The notes beneath the pieces are model-generated. The model saw only the letters and a list, made by a program, of their open reading frames with translations. It was not told the origin of the DNA and made no database searches. Of a stretch of 38,157 nucleotides of DNA, positions 7,598-16,600 are shown one piece after another (the stretch's first letter is position 1; the number at the start of each line of letters is the position of its first letter). Origin of the DNA: Streptomyces solicavernae (GTDB taxonomy: Bacteria > Actinomycetota > Actinomycetes > Streptomycetales > Streptomycetaceae); the NCBI RefSeq assembly GCF_029968095.1, contig NZ_JASCIR010000042.1, forward strand, positions 1 to 38,157, given 5' to 3'. The translations under genes and the position numbers were made by a program.

Positions 7598-8959
7598 TCA
7601 GGCTCTGACGAGGGCCAGGACCTCGTCCCGGACCCGCGCCATCGTGCCCGCGTCCCGCGCCTCCACGTTCAGCCGGAGCAGCGGTTCGGTGTTGGACGGG
7701 CGCAGGTTGAACCACCAGTCCTCGGCGGCGACGGTGAGGCCGTCCAGCTCGTCCAGGCTCAGGTCGTCCCGCCCCGTGTAGGCGGCCTTGACCGCGGCGG
7801 CGCGGCCCGCCTGGTCGGCGACCGTGGAGTTGATCTCGCCCGAGCCCGCGTACCGGTCGTACTCCGCCACCAGGGCCGACAGCGGACCCTCCTGGCCGCC
7901 GAGCGCCGCAAGGACGTGCAGCGCGGCCAGCATGCCGGTGTCCGCGTTCCAGAAGTCCCGGAAGTAGTAGTGCGCCGAGTGCTCTCCGCCGAAGATCGCG
8001 CCCGTCTTCGCCATCTCCTCCTTGATGAAGGAGTGCCCCACACGCGTACGCGCGGGCGTGCCGCCGTGCTCCCTGACGACCTCGGGGACCGACCAGGACG
8101 TGATCAGGTTGTGGATCACCGTGCCCGACCCGCCGTTCCTGGCCAGCTCACGCGCGGCCACCAGAGCCGTGATCGCCGACGGGGACACCGGCTCGCCCCG
8201 CTCGTCCACCACGAAGCACCGGTCCGCGTCCCCGTCGAAGGCGAGCCCCAGATCGGCGTCCTCCGCGCGGACCCGCTTCTGCAGGTCCACGATGTTCGCC
8301 GGGTCCAGCGGATTGGCCTCGTGGTGGGGGAACGTACCGTCCAACTCGAAGTACATCGGCACCAGTTCGAGCGGCAGCCCCTCGAAAACCGTCGGCACCG
8401 TGTGCCCGCCCATGCCATTGCCCGCGTCCACGACCACCTTCAACGGGCGGATCCGCGTCAGGTCCACCAAACCCCGCAGGTGGGCGGCGTAGTCCCCGAG
8501 GCTGTCCCGCGCGGTGAGCTCGCCGGGGGTCGCCGCCGGGGCGGGGGCGCCGCTCACCGACCACTCCTCCACCAGCTGTCGGATCTCCGCCAGACCCGTG
8601 TCCTGCCCGACCGGAGCCGCCCCGGCACGGCACATCTTGATGCCGTTGTACTGCGCCGGATTGTGCGACGCCGTGAACATCGCTCCCGGCAGATCCAGGG
8701 CGCCCGACGCGTAGTACAGCTGGTCCGTCGAGCACAGCCCGATCTCCGTCACCGCCACCCCACGCGCCGCCGCGCCCCGCCCGAAGGCCCGCGACAGACC
8801 CGGCGACGAGGGCCGCATGTCATGCCCGACCACGATCGCCTCCGCGCCCGTGACCTGTGCGAAGGCCGCCCCGAACAACTCGGCCAGGGGCTCGTCCCAC
8901 TGGTCCGGGACCACCCCGCGTACGTCGTACGCCTTCACGATCTGCGACAGATCAGCCAC
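7598..8959 (-). CDS. manB: Phosphomannomutase / phosphoglucomutase
   Basis: Converts mannose-6-phosphate to mannose-1-phosphate for GDP-mannose synthesis. The 453 residues have the full alpha-D-phosphohexomutase layout. The N-terminus is ADLSQIVKAYDVRGVVP; the phosphoserine loop is TASHNPAQYNGIK (Ser98); the magnesium loop is LAFDGDADRCFVVDERGE; the sugar-binding loop is GGEHSAHYYFRDF; and the phosphate-binding loop RPSNTEPLLRLNVE lies near the end. The GTG at 8959 follows AGGAGGG with about seven bases between, so it is preferred to the ATG-like extension further upstream. It may form its own transcript, bounded by the lactate permease terminator and its own hairpin. Mutases of this family can also act on glucose phosphates. 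Confidence 0.95.
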   Translation of the reverse strand: MADLSQIVKAYDVRGVVPDQWDEPLAELFGAAFAQVTGAEAIVVGHDMRPSSPGLSRAFGRGAAARGVAVTEIGLCSTDQLYYASGALDLPGAMFTASHNPAQYNGIKMCRAGAAPVGQDTGLAEIRQLVEEWSVSGAPAPAATPGELTARDSLGDYAAHLRGLVDLTRIRPLKVVVDAGNGMGGHTVPTVFEGLPLELVPMYFELDGTFPHHEANPLDPANIVDLQKRVRAEDADLGLAFDGDADRCFVVDERGEPVSPSAITALVAARELARNGGSGTVIHNLITSWSVPEVVREHGGTPARTRVGHSFIKEEMAKTGAIFGGEHSAHYYFRDFWNADTGMLAALHVLAALGGQEGPLSALVAEYDRYAGSGEINSTVADQAGRAAAVKAAYTGRDDLSLDELDGLTVAAEDWWFNLRPSNTEPLLRLNVEARDAGTMARVRDEVLALVRA

Positions 8960-9027
8960 GGCCAACCCTCCTGGAATCCTGTGCGGTCCCCCCAACGTAC
9001 CGGTCGCCTCCGACAGTCCCGCACGAG

Positions 9028-9056
9028 CCGGGGCCGGAGCCTCGCCCCGGCCCCGG
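9028..9056 (-). terminator. Terminator downstream of lactate permease
   Basis: CCGGGGCCGG (9028-9037) pairs perfectly with CCGGCCCCGG (9047-9056) around a 9-nt loop, 12 nt past the permease stop. It separates this gene from manB. Confidence 0.8.
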
Positions 9057-9067
9057 GAAGGCGCCGC

Positions 9068-10684
9068 TCAGGGCAGCATCCAGCCGAGCAGGAACGTGCT
9101 CTGGGCGACCACGATCAGGCACATCACCAGAAGCAGGCCGACGCTCCAGGGCAGCACCTTGCGGAGCAAGTCGCCCTCCTTGCCCGCGAGTCCGACGGCG
9201 GCACAGGCGATGGTGAGGTTCTGCGGCGAGATCATCTTGCCGAGCACCCCGCCGGAGCTGTTGGCCGCGGCGAGGAGTTCGGGCGAGAGCCCGGACTGCC
9301 GCGCGGCCGTCACCTGCAGGGCCCCGAAGAGCGCGTTGGCCGAGGTGTCGGAGCCGGAGACCGCGACACCGAACCAGCCGAGCACCGGCGACAGGAACGC
9401 GAGCCCCGCGCCCGCCGCGGCCACGAAGTGCCCGATGACTGCGGCCTGCCCGGAGAGGTTCATGACGTACGCGAGGGCGAGCACGGAGGTGACGGTGAGG
9501 ATCGCGAACCGCAGTTCGTGCACGGTGGCGCCCCATTCGCGCACCGCCACGCGCGCGTGCACCCCGATGACGCCGGCCGTGAGGAGCCCGGAGAGCAGGA
9601 CGAGCGTGCCGCCGGTGGACACGAGCGGCAGGGTGAAGGCGTTGGCGCCGACCGGCTCGCCGTCGGGTCCGGCGACGTTCAGGAACGGCCAGTCGAAGAC
9701 CTGGGTGGCCCCGTCGAGGAAGCTCTTGACGGCCGGGATCTGCGCGAGCGAGAAGACGACCACGATGAGCGCGTACGGGGCGTAGGCGCGCAGCACTTCG
9801 GGGCGCGGGTCCTCGGTGTCCAGGTCCTCGCTGCGTACGCCGGTGAGTACCGCTGTGCGCACCGGTTCGGCGGCCGGCCTGCGGGCGCTGGGGAGCGCGA
9901 CGAGGGCGGCCGCGCCGGCCAGGGCGGCGCCGATGTCGGCCAGTTGGGCGGAGACGTAGTTGGACGCCACGAACTGTGCGGCGGCGAAGGCGGTGCCGCA
10001 GACCAGGGCGGGCAGCCAGGTCTCGCGCAGGCCCCGCTTGCCGTCGACGAGGCCGACGAGGACGAGCGGCACGACGAGGGCGAGGAGCGGCGTCTGGCGG
10101 CCGACGACGGAGGCGACCGAGTCCAGGGGCAGCCCGGTGACCTGAGCGAGCGTCACGACCGGCGTGCCCATCGCGCCGAAGGCGACGGGCGCGGTGTTGG
10201 CGACGAGGGCGACGACGGCCGCCCGTACCGGCTGGAAGCCGAGCGCGACCAGCATCACGGCGCTGATGGCGACCGGCGCACCGAAGCCCGCGAGCGCCTC
10301 CAGGAGCGCGCCGAAGCAGAAGGCGATGACGAGGGCCTGGATGCGCGGGTCGTCGGAGAGGCGCCCGAAGGAGCGGCGCAGGATGTCGAAGTGCTGGGTG
10401 CGGACGGTCATCCGGTACACCCACAGGGCGTTGACGACGATCCACATGATCGGGAAGAGCCCGAAGAGGACGCCCTGCGCGCCGCTCGACAGGGTCTGCC
10501 CGAGCGGCATCCCGTACGCGAGCCAGGCGACGAGGACGGCGACGGCGAGGCCGATGAGACCCGCGCGGTGGGCCTTCATGCGGACGGCGCCGAGCAGGAC
10601 GAGGACGGTGACCAGGGGTAATGCGGCGATCAGTGCGGACAGGCCGAGCGAGTCGGCGACGGGTTCCAGATCCTGGACGAACAC
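9068..10684 (-). CDS. lldP: L-lactate permease (LctP/LldP family)
   Basis: A 538-residue inner-membrane lactate/proton symporter with about 12-14 predicted hydrophobic helices. Family features include the GALLEALAGFGAPVAISAVML segment (about residues 125-145), the paired NTAPVAFGAMGTPV segment, and the C-terminal SGSDTSANALFGALQ and SPQNLTIACAAVGLAGKEG motifs. The GTG start at 10684 follows GGAGG by five bases. No lactate dehydrogenase gene (lldD or lldEFG) is adjacent. Codon 22 is TTA (plus-strand 10619-10621), the only in-frame TTA found in the window, which would make translation depend on the developmentally controlled bldA tRNA. Two inverted repeats lie upstream. The gene sits between manB and DUF3499, which are neighbours in mycobacteria as I recall. 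Confidence 0.92.
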   Translation of the reverse strand: MFVQDLEPVADSLGLSALIAALPLVTVLVLLGAVRMKAHRAGLIGLAVAVLVAWLAYGMPLGQTLSSGAQGVLFGLFPIMWIVVNALWVYRMTVRTQHFDILRRSFGRLSDDPRIQALVIAFCFGALLEALAGFGAPVAISAVMLVALGFQPVRAAVVALVANTAPVAFGAMGTPVVTLAQVTGLPLDSVASVVGRQTPLLALVVPLVLVGLVDGKRGLRETWLPALVCGTAFAAAQFVASNYVSAQLADIGAALAGAAALVALPSARRPAAEPVRTAVLTGVRSEDLDTEDPRPEVLRAYAPYALIVVVFSLAQIPAVKSFLDGATQVFDWPFLNVAGPDGEPVGANAFTLPLVSTGGTLVLLSGLLTAGVIGVHARVAVREWGATVHELRFAILTVTSVLALAYVMNLSGQAAVIGHFVAAAGAGLAFLSPVLGWFGVAVSGSDTSANALFGALQVTAARQSGLSPELLAAANSSGGVLGKMISPQNLTIACAAVGLAGKEGDLLRKVLPWSVGLLLVMCLIVVAQSTFLLGWMLP

Positions 10685-10903
10685 ACGGGCCTCCGGGGCC
10701 CCATGAGGCTCCGTCGCTTCCCGTCATTTCCGTCATGCGGAAAGCGATCACTCACGGGTGGCGGAAATCGTCGTGTCCGCGACAAGGGGAAGTCAATGGT
10801 CCGTACAGCAACGATTGTTGAAGAGGAAACGTCAGCCTCTAATAGTGGCCGTTCGGGCCTCGGGCTCAGCTCTCGGGCGAGCGCCCGGGCTCAGTTCTCG
10901 GGC
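10685..10903 (-). promoter_or_regulatory. Upstream region of the lactate permease with inverted repeats
   Basis: A 219-bp gap. TTTCCG (10727-10732) and CGGAAA (10738-10743) form a perfect 6-5-6 inverted repeat about 43 bp before the permease start, and another CGGAAA lies at 10762-10767. CAAC....GTTG at 10809-10820 is a second imperfect dyad. Beyond that, CTCGGGCTCAG-type direct repeats (about 10858-10912) run into the 3' end of the DUF3499 gene. Lactate permeases are often controlled by GntR-family regulators, but neither dyad is a clear match to that operator. Confidence 0.4.
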
Positions 10904-11329
10904 TCAGTTCTCCGGCGAGCGCAGGACGCGGAGGTGGCCGCGGCGTGCGACCTCCATCGGGTCCGCCGAGCGGGCCCCGCTGCCGCCGGCCTCGGCCGCG
11001 CGCTCCTGGGGGCGGGCCGCCTCACGGACGGCGTTGGCGAGCGCCTCCAGGTCGTCCCCGCTCGGGCGCCCCGGCGCCGAGGTGTCGGCGAGGCGGACGA
11101 CCTCCCAGCCGCGCGGCGCGGTGAGGCGCTCGGAGTGCTCGGCACACAGGTCGTAGCAGTGGGGTTCGGCGTAGGTGGCGAGGGGGCCGAGGACCGCGGT
11201 CGAGTCGGCGTAGACGTACGTCAGCGTCGCGACGGCGGGACGGCCGCAAGCGGTGCGCGAACAGCGACGTACAGGGCTCACGACGTTGGACGGTACCGCA
11301 CTCTTGAGCGGGCCGCGACGACTCTCCAC
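10904..11329 (-). CDS. DUF3499 zinc-ribbon-like protein
   Basis: A 141-residue actinobacterial protein of unknown function. The conserved core is RRCSRTACGRPAVATLTYVYADS followed by HCYDLCAEHSERLTAPRGWEV. This gives a likely metal site from CxxxxC (about residues 23-28) and HxxxxCxxH. The C-terminal third is Ala/Arg/Glu-rich and probably disordered. The GTG at 11329 follows GGGGGAG by seven bases; a longer frame to 11473 lacks any such signal. It is divergent from the zincin-like gene, the arrangement I remember for Rv3258c/Rv3259. Confidence 0.85.
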   Translation of the reverse strand: MESRRGPLKSAVPSNVVSPVRRCSRTACGRPAVATLTYVYADSTAVLGPLATYAEPHCYDLCAEHSERLTAPRGWEVVRLADTSAPGRPSGDDLEALANAVREAARPQERAAEAGGSGARSADPMEVARRGHLRVLRSPEN

Positions 11330-11658
11330 GAGGTCACTCCCCCGTGTCGCGGTGTGATCCCTCACACAAGGCACTCGAACGATGCCGTGCTGACCTGCGC
11401 AGACCCCAAAGAACACCGGAATCAACGGTGTTGACCCCCACCCCCATCCCGTGCAAATGCCGTCATTTGCCATGAGTCCGGTGGTCTCGGTGGGTTACGC
11501 AAACGAGCCCAAGGTTGGCTGGAATGGTCATCGGGCGACATGCCCTGTGCCGTCCGGACGTACGGCCCGCCGCACGCGCGGCGTGATTCCGGGCTCCACG
11601 CGCGCGTGCAGCCGCGTGGCGGCCGGGTGTGGGTGCGGAGGATTACGCTTCACCGGTG
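11330..11658. promoter_or_regulatory. Divergent DUF3499 / zincin-like promoter region
   Basis: This 329-bp gap holds no gene. Two perfect 7-bp inverted repeats lie within 60 bp: AACACCG...CGGTGTT (11412-11418/11426-11432) and GCAAATG...CATTTGC (11453-11459/11464-11470). On the plus strand TACGCT (11644-11649) lies six bases before a GTG and nine before the ATG of the zincin-like gene, suggesting a leaderless or nearly leaderless transcript. Confidence 0.5.
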
Positions 11659-12108
11659 ATGGACAAGTCCGTACCGCCCCGCGCGAGCGAGCCCAGGATC
11701 CGCCGCAGAGACCGGCACGGCCGCGGCATGCGCGGCCCCGTGGCGCCGCCGCAGGTGCCGCTCGCCGCGAGCCGGGGAGAGGTCTTCGCCGACCTCGTGC
11801 AGGACTCGGTGGAGCGGCTGGAGCGGCGCTGGCCGCAGCTCGCCGACATCGAGTTCCTGGTCCAGGACGTGCCGTACATGATCGACACGGGCGAGCCGCT
11901 GGGCGACGAGACCGTGCCCCTGGGCGGCACGGCGTCCGCGCGGGACGACCTGCCGGCGCGGATCATCATCTACCGCCGCCCGGTCGAGATCCGCACGAAG
12001 AGCCGTGACGAACGCGCCGCGCTGGTGCACGAGGTCGTCGTGGAGCAGGTCGCCGAGCTGCTCGGCCTGTCCCCGGACGCGGTCGACCCGCGGTACGGCG
12101 AGGACTGA
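11659..12108 (+). CDS. Zincin-like metallopeptidase-family protein, degenerate motif
   Basis: A 149-residue protein of the small zincin-like family (DUF1025 type) that accompanies DUF3499 in actinobacteria. Recognisable parts are the basic N-terminus, FADLVQDSVERLERRWPQL (about 46-64), IEFLVQDVPYM, a central ARIIIYRRPVE, and the C-terminal helix VHEVVVEQVAELLGLSPD. Family members known to me have HEIAHHFGI at that helix; here the aligned stretch reads EQVAELLGL, so the zinc-binding HExxH is absent. It may be a catalytically inactive member. The ATG at 11659 is chosen; an adjacent GTG at 11656 is equally possible. GGAGG is too far upstream to serve as a normal ribosome-binding site. Confidence 0.82.
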   Translation: MDKSVPPRASEPRIRRRDRHGRGMRGPVAPPQVPLAASRGEVFADLVQDSVERLERRWPQLADIEFLVQDVPYMIDTGEPLGDETVPLGGTASARDDLPARIIIYRRPVEIRTKSRDERAALVHEVVVEQVAELLGLSPDAVDPRYGED

Positions 12109-12137
12109 CCCCGCAGGCCCCGCCGGATCCGCTCCCG

Positions 12138-13682
12138 CTACTTCTGCAGCACCGACAGGTCCTGCTCGGCCTGCGGCACCGTGATCGTGCCGCCGTCGTC
12201 CGGCAGCGTCTGGATCGTGAACATCGGCACGCCGTCCTCCGGCAGCTCCAGCATCCGCGCCGCGTGCACGGTGCCCGAGACCTGCTCCACCGTCAGCGCG
12301 TACGAGCCCTCCAGTCCGCCCGGCACCGGCGGCTCGACGGCGAGCGTGGTGCCGCCCTTGACCGTGTACGTCTTCGTGACGGCCGAGCCGCCCTGAGAGC
12401 CCGCCGAGGCCGTGATGCGCACCTTGGCGGTCTTGCCGGGCGCCACCAGGGACAGCGTCGAGCCCTTGGCGCGGTTGTCCGCGGCCGTCGCTCGGTCGCC
12501 CACCGGGGCGGTCGCCGGGATGAACGCCGTCTCCTGCCGGGAACCCTTGCCGCGCGTGACGCGCAGCGCCGCGACCACCGGCACGGAGTCCTCGGTGGGT
12601 GTGAGCAGCAGCGAGCCGGCCTCGCCCTTGGTGATGTCGCCGAGGTCGACCGCGGCGGTCATCCCGCTCTTGACGTGCAGCGTCTCGTTGCCCGCCGGTG
12701 TGATCGAACCGTGCGGGCCCGCGAGCGCCAGCTTCAGGTCCGCGTCCGCCTCGCCCGGCGCGAAGACGACCAGGCGCACGGACGTGGCGTCCTTCGGAAT
12801 GCCGGGCAGGACGACGCTGCCGGCCGGGTCGGCGGAGGCGGGCAGCCAGTCGCCGCCCAGCTCGTCGTCGGCGGCCTGCACCGCGGCGCCCACGCGGCCC
12901 GCCCGCGCGGTGACATGTGCCGTCACATTGGTCTGCGGCTCGTCCGTGAGGGTGGAGAGCAGCACCGGGACGCTGGAGTGCGGCGGCACCCGGATGTCCT
13001 CGCCGACCTCCGAGTCGAGCGCGCCGCGCGGGCCGAACAGCTCGATGTCGACCACGGCCGCCGTGTCGTCCGGGTTCGTCAGGTGGACGTAGTCGCTGCG
13101 CCCCTTCGCGGTGCTCGCGCCCGGGAACCAGAAGTCGGTGTCGGGGGCGCCGCAGGCCAGGCCGTGCACGCCGCGGCCGCTGCCCGCGCCGATCGTGGTG
13201 GTCTGCTGCACCGTCCAGCCGGGCGCAAGGGCGCCCTCCGCCGAGCCCACGAGCGCGGGGGCGTCCGCGCCCGAGACCTCCTCGGTCACGGGTTTGCCGA
13301 CGCTCTCCGCGGTCGGCACGGACTCCCCCGGCTTCGCCTCCCCGTCCTCCTTGCCTGCCCTACCGTCCCCCTTGCCTGCCTTCCCGTCCTCCTTGCCGGA
13401 CTTCTCGTCCTCGTCCGGCACCCGCGCGGCACCGGCCAGTTCGGCCGAGCCCTTGCCGTCCGTTCCCGAGGACTTGGGCGTGAAGGACGTGTACGAGGTG
13501 TCCGCCAGGTCGGAGGAGCTCGGCGCCGGGCACAGCAGGCTGCTGCGGTCCACGGGCCGCTCCTCGGCCGCCTTCGCCGGGCCGTCGGCCGCGCTGCCGT
13601 CGGGTGCGGTGAGCGTGGCGAGTCCGGTGACGACGGCCAGCGCGCCGCCCGCGGCGATCAGGGACAGGGTCGTGCGGTTCAC
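12138..13682 (-). CDS. DUF5719 secreted or membrane-anchored protein
   Basis: A 514-residue protein with an N-terminal hydrophobic segment (about 7-27) that is a signal peptide or anchor. A Lys/Gly/Asp/Glu-rich linker (about 92-118) carries a 7-residue repeat. The remainder is a beta-rich extracytoplasmic domain of the DUF5719 type, with phrases such as YVHLTNPDDTAAVVDIELFGPRG and PPHSSVPVLL. Function is unknown. Its GTG start overlaps the stop of the large glycosyltransferase by 4 bp (GTGA), so the two are translationally coupled and probably act on the same envelope glycan. It ends 29 bp from the convergent zincin-like gene, with no clear terminator between. Confidence 0.85.
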   Translation of the reverse strand: MNRTTLSLIAAGGALAVVTGLATLTAPDGSAADGPAKAAEERPVDRSSLLCPAPSSSDLADTSYTSFTPKSSGTDGKGSAELAGAARVPDEDEKSGKEDGKAGKGDGRAGKEDGEAKPGESVPTAESVGKPVTEEVSGADAPALVGSAEGALAPGWTVQQTTTIGAGSGRGVHGLACGAPDTDFWFPGASTAKGRSDYVHLTNPDDTAAVVDIELFGPRGALDSEVGEDIRVPPHSSVPVLLSTLTDEPQTNVTAHVTARAGRVGAAVQAADDELGGDWLPASADPAGSVVLPGIPKDATSVRLVVFAPGEADADLKLALAGPHGSITPAGNETLHVKSGMTAAVDLGDITKGEAGSLLLTPTEDSVPVVAALRVTRGKGSRQETAFIPATAPVGDRATAADNRAKGSTLSLVAPGKTAKVRITASAGSQGGSAVTKTYTVKGGTTLAVEPPVPGGLEGSYALTVEQVSGTVHAARMLELPEDGVPMFTIQTLPDDGGTITVPQAEQDLSVLQK

Positions 13683-16600
13683 TGCTGGCTCCTGTCGGGG
13701 CGCTCACTGTCGGGCCTGAAGTCGGCGCTGCCGTAGGGCTGTTCGTAGCTCTCGTACGGCTGGTACGGCTCGTGGTTCCCGTACGTCCCGTACGCCTCCT
13801 GCGACTCGTACGTCTCGTATGTCTCGTACTGCGGGGCCTGCGGCGGCTGAGGTGGGGCGGGCGGCGGTTGCGGTGGGGCGGGCGGCGGAGGCGGAGGGGC
13901 CGTCGCCTGGCCGGAAGGGGCGGCGCCCTGTGCTCCGTAGCCGTGGTCGAACGAGCCGTACTGCTCGTAGCCGCCCTGCGCGTACTGGTACTGCTCGTCC
14001 GGGTGGGACTGCTGCGGGACGGCGGCGGGAGCCGGGGCAGCGGCGGGAGCCGGGACGGACTGCGGTTCCTCGGGCGGTGCCGTGCGGCCCTGGGCGGCCG
14101 CCTCGGCCTCCTGCGCCGCGCGGAGCCTGCGGGCGCGCCGGCCCTCGCCCTCGACGGGCTGCGCGGGGACGGTGAGGGGTTCTTCCGGAAGGTCGTCGTC
14201 CACCGTGTTCTGGCGCCCCGGCAGGGCCAGGACCACGAGCACCACGACGAGCGCGCCCTGCGCCCAGAGCCAGCCCGTGTGCGTACCGGGAGTGTCGTAC
14301 GTGACGTCCAGCCGGCCGCCGGACGGGGGCAGTTCGAAGCCCTGCGCCCAGCCGTCGACGGTCTTCTTGGGGAGCTCCTTGCCGTCGACCGTCGCCGTCC
14401 AGCCGTCGGCGGCGGAGTCGGCGAGGCGGAGCGTGCGGCCCTCGGGGCCCGCGGGGATGTCGGTGTGGATCTCGACGGGGCCCGCCGCGACCGGCTCGGG
14501 CGTGCCCGACGGGGGCACCACCGCGGCACGGGCGACCTGCCGGTCCACGCGCCACAGGGCCCTGCCGTCCTGCCGGCTCAGCCGGGTCAGGCCGGGCGTG
14601 GCGTCCAGGACGCGGCTCACTCCGCGGGGCGCTCCGGCCTCCAGCAGGACGTACCGCACGGCGAAGTCGCCGAGCTGGTCGACCTGGTCGGCGCCCGAGC
14701 CCGCGACGAGGTGGGCGACGGTCTTGTCGAGGCGGGCGTTGCCCTCGCCCGCCGCGGCGAGTTCGGCGTCGCCCAGGCGGGCGCCCGAGCCGCGCACCAG
14801 GACGTACCCGACCTCGGCCTCGGACTCGCTGTCGATGACGAGCGTGCGGGGCTGGTCCTCGGTGCCGGACTCCGCGGCGACGAAGGCCGGGACCTGCGCC
14901 GGGTCGCGGCGCTCAAGGGGGCCGTCGGCGCCGCGGACCATCCAGCCCACGGCGGCGACGAGCGGGCCGAGCACGGCGGCGGCGGCGATCAGGGCGGCGA
15001 CGGGCTGGCGCCAGCCGAAGCTCTGCTCGGCCACGCGCGTGTGCGCCCCTTCGGCGCCGACGACCGCGGCGGCGAGCAGCGCGATGCCGTACACGAGCGT
15101 GGCCGGGCCCGCCCAGGCCGAGCCGTTGCCGAGGGCAGCGAAGACGAAGGCGGTGAGCGCGACGGCCCAGGCGGTGTGGATCGCGAGATTCCGCTCGCCG
15201 CGCAACAGGGCGGCGAGCGCGGCGAGGACGAAGCCGATCAGCAGCAGGCCGCCGCTTCCGGCTCCCGGCCCACCGGGGCTGATGCCGAGCAGTTCGAGCC
15301 CGGAGGCCGAGCCCGCGCCGTAGTCGAGCCCGGTCGTACGGAAGAACCCGAAGGGCAGCAGCGAGAGCGACCAGGGCGCGAGCACGAGCAGCGGCACCCC
15401 GAGCGCGGCCAGGAACCGAAGCCCGTACGCGCTGAGGTCGGCGCGGCGCACCACGAGCAGGGCGACGCCGAGCACCAGCGCGATGGGCCAGACGACCGGC
15501 GTGAAGGCGGTGGCGACGGTGAGCAGCAGGGCGTACGCCCACGTGGCGCGCCAACTGCCGCGCGCGTCCGGCGACTTCACCAGGAGCCCACTGGCGGCGA
15601 GACCCGCACGCGCGATGAGCGGAAGCAGCATCGCGAGGACGGCCGTGCCCAGGTGTCCGCCCGCGAGGGCACCGGTGGCGGCGGGCAGGAAGGCGTACGC
15701 GACCGCCGCCCAGGCGCGCAGCAGGCGTGACTCGACCAGCGGCCGGGAGGCGAAGTACGCGGAGAGCCCGGCCAGCGGGACCGAGCAGACGAGCAGGACC
15801 GTGACGGCGAGCCCGGTCGAGCCGAACAGGACCGTCGCGAGGGCGGCGACGAACGCGAGGTAGGGCGGCGCGGACTGGGTGCCGCCGGTGCCGACGGGGT
15901 GCCAGCCGTCCACGTACCGGCCCCAGAGGTCGGAGACGTCGGCCGGGACGGGCAGCATGGCGCCGCCCGCGAGGGCACCGCCGCCGAGCAGTGAGCGGCA
16001 GGCGATCAGGGAGACCAGGAGCAGCACACCGAAGAGCACGGGCCCCGGCTTCTGGGCGATTCTCTTCAGGCGGGCGAACTGCTCGACCTCAAGGAACTCG
16101 GCGTCGTCCCCGCCGGGCCCCGACTCCACCGCGCCGTGCCGGCCCCCGGACGACGCCTCCGGGTCGGACCGGCCGACGAGGTTGGAGGCGACCTGCTCGA
16201 CGGTGAGGCGGACGGTCGCACCCGGCGACGGGAACAGCGGCCGCAGCTCGGCGGCCTCGACCTGGGGTTTGCCGCGGCGTTTACGGGCACCGAGGATCCG
16301 CTCGGGCCGCAGCAGCACACCGAAGAGACCGGCGACTTCGTCCAGGGCCTGGCCCGGCACCTTGCCGACGAGATAGGCGAGCGTGCGCAGCAGCGTGCCG
16401 AGGACGAGGCGGAGCAGCACCCAAGGCAGCGCCGCCGCACGGGTGTTGGCGAGCAGGGTGTAGACCGCGCCGGCCTTGTCCACGCGGTGCGGGCTGGCGG
16501 AGGTGCGGCCCACGCAGTCGACGGTGCGCCGCTCACGCGCGGAGGCCTCGGCGTGCCGCAGCACGGCGTCCGGTGCGATCAGGACGCGATGTCCGGCGTC

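Noticed and set aside
7916..10621. 901-codon open frame on the plus strand
   Set aside because: It runs antisense across manB and the lactate permease, both well supported, with shadow-type composition.
16470..16485. Second DnaA box inside the large glycosyltransferase gene
   Set aside because: TTGTCCACG has one mismatch and lies in coding sequence; no cluster of boxes is present, so this is not an origin.
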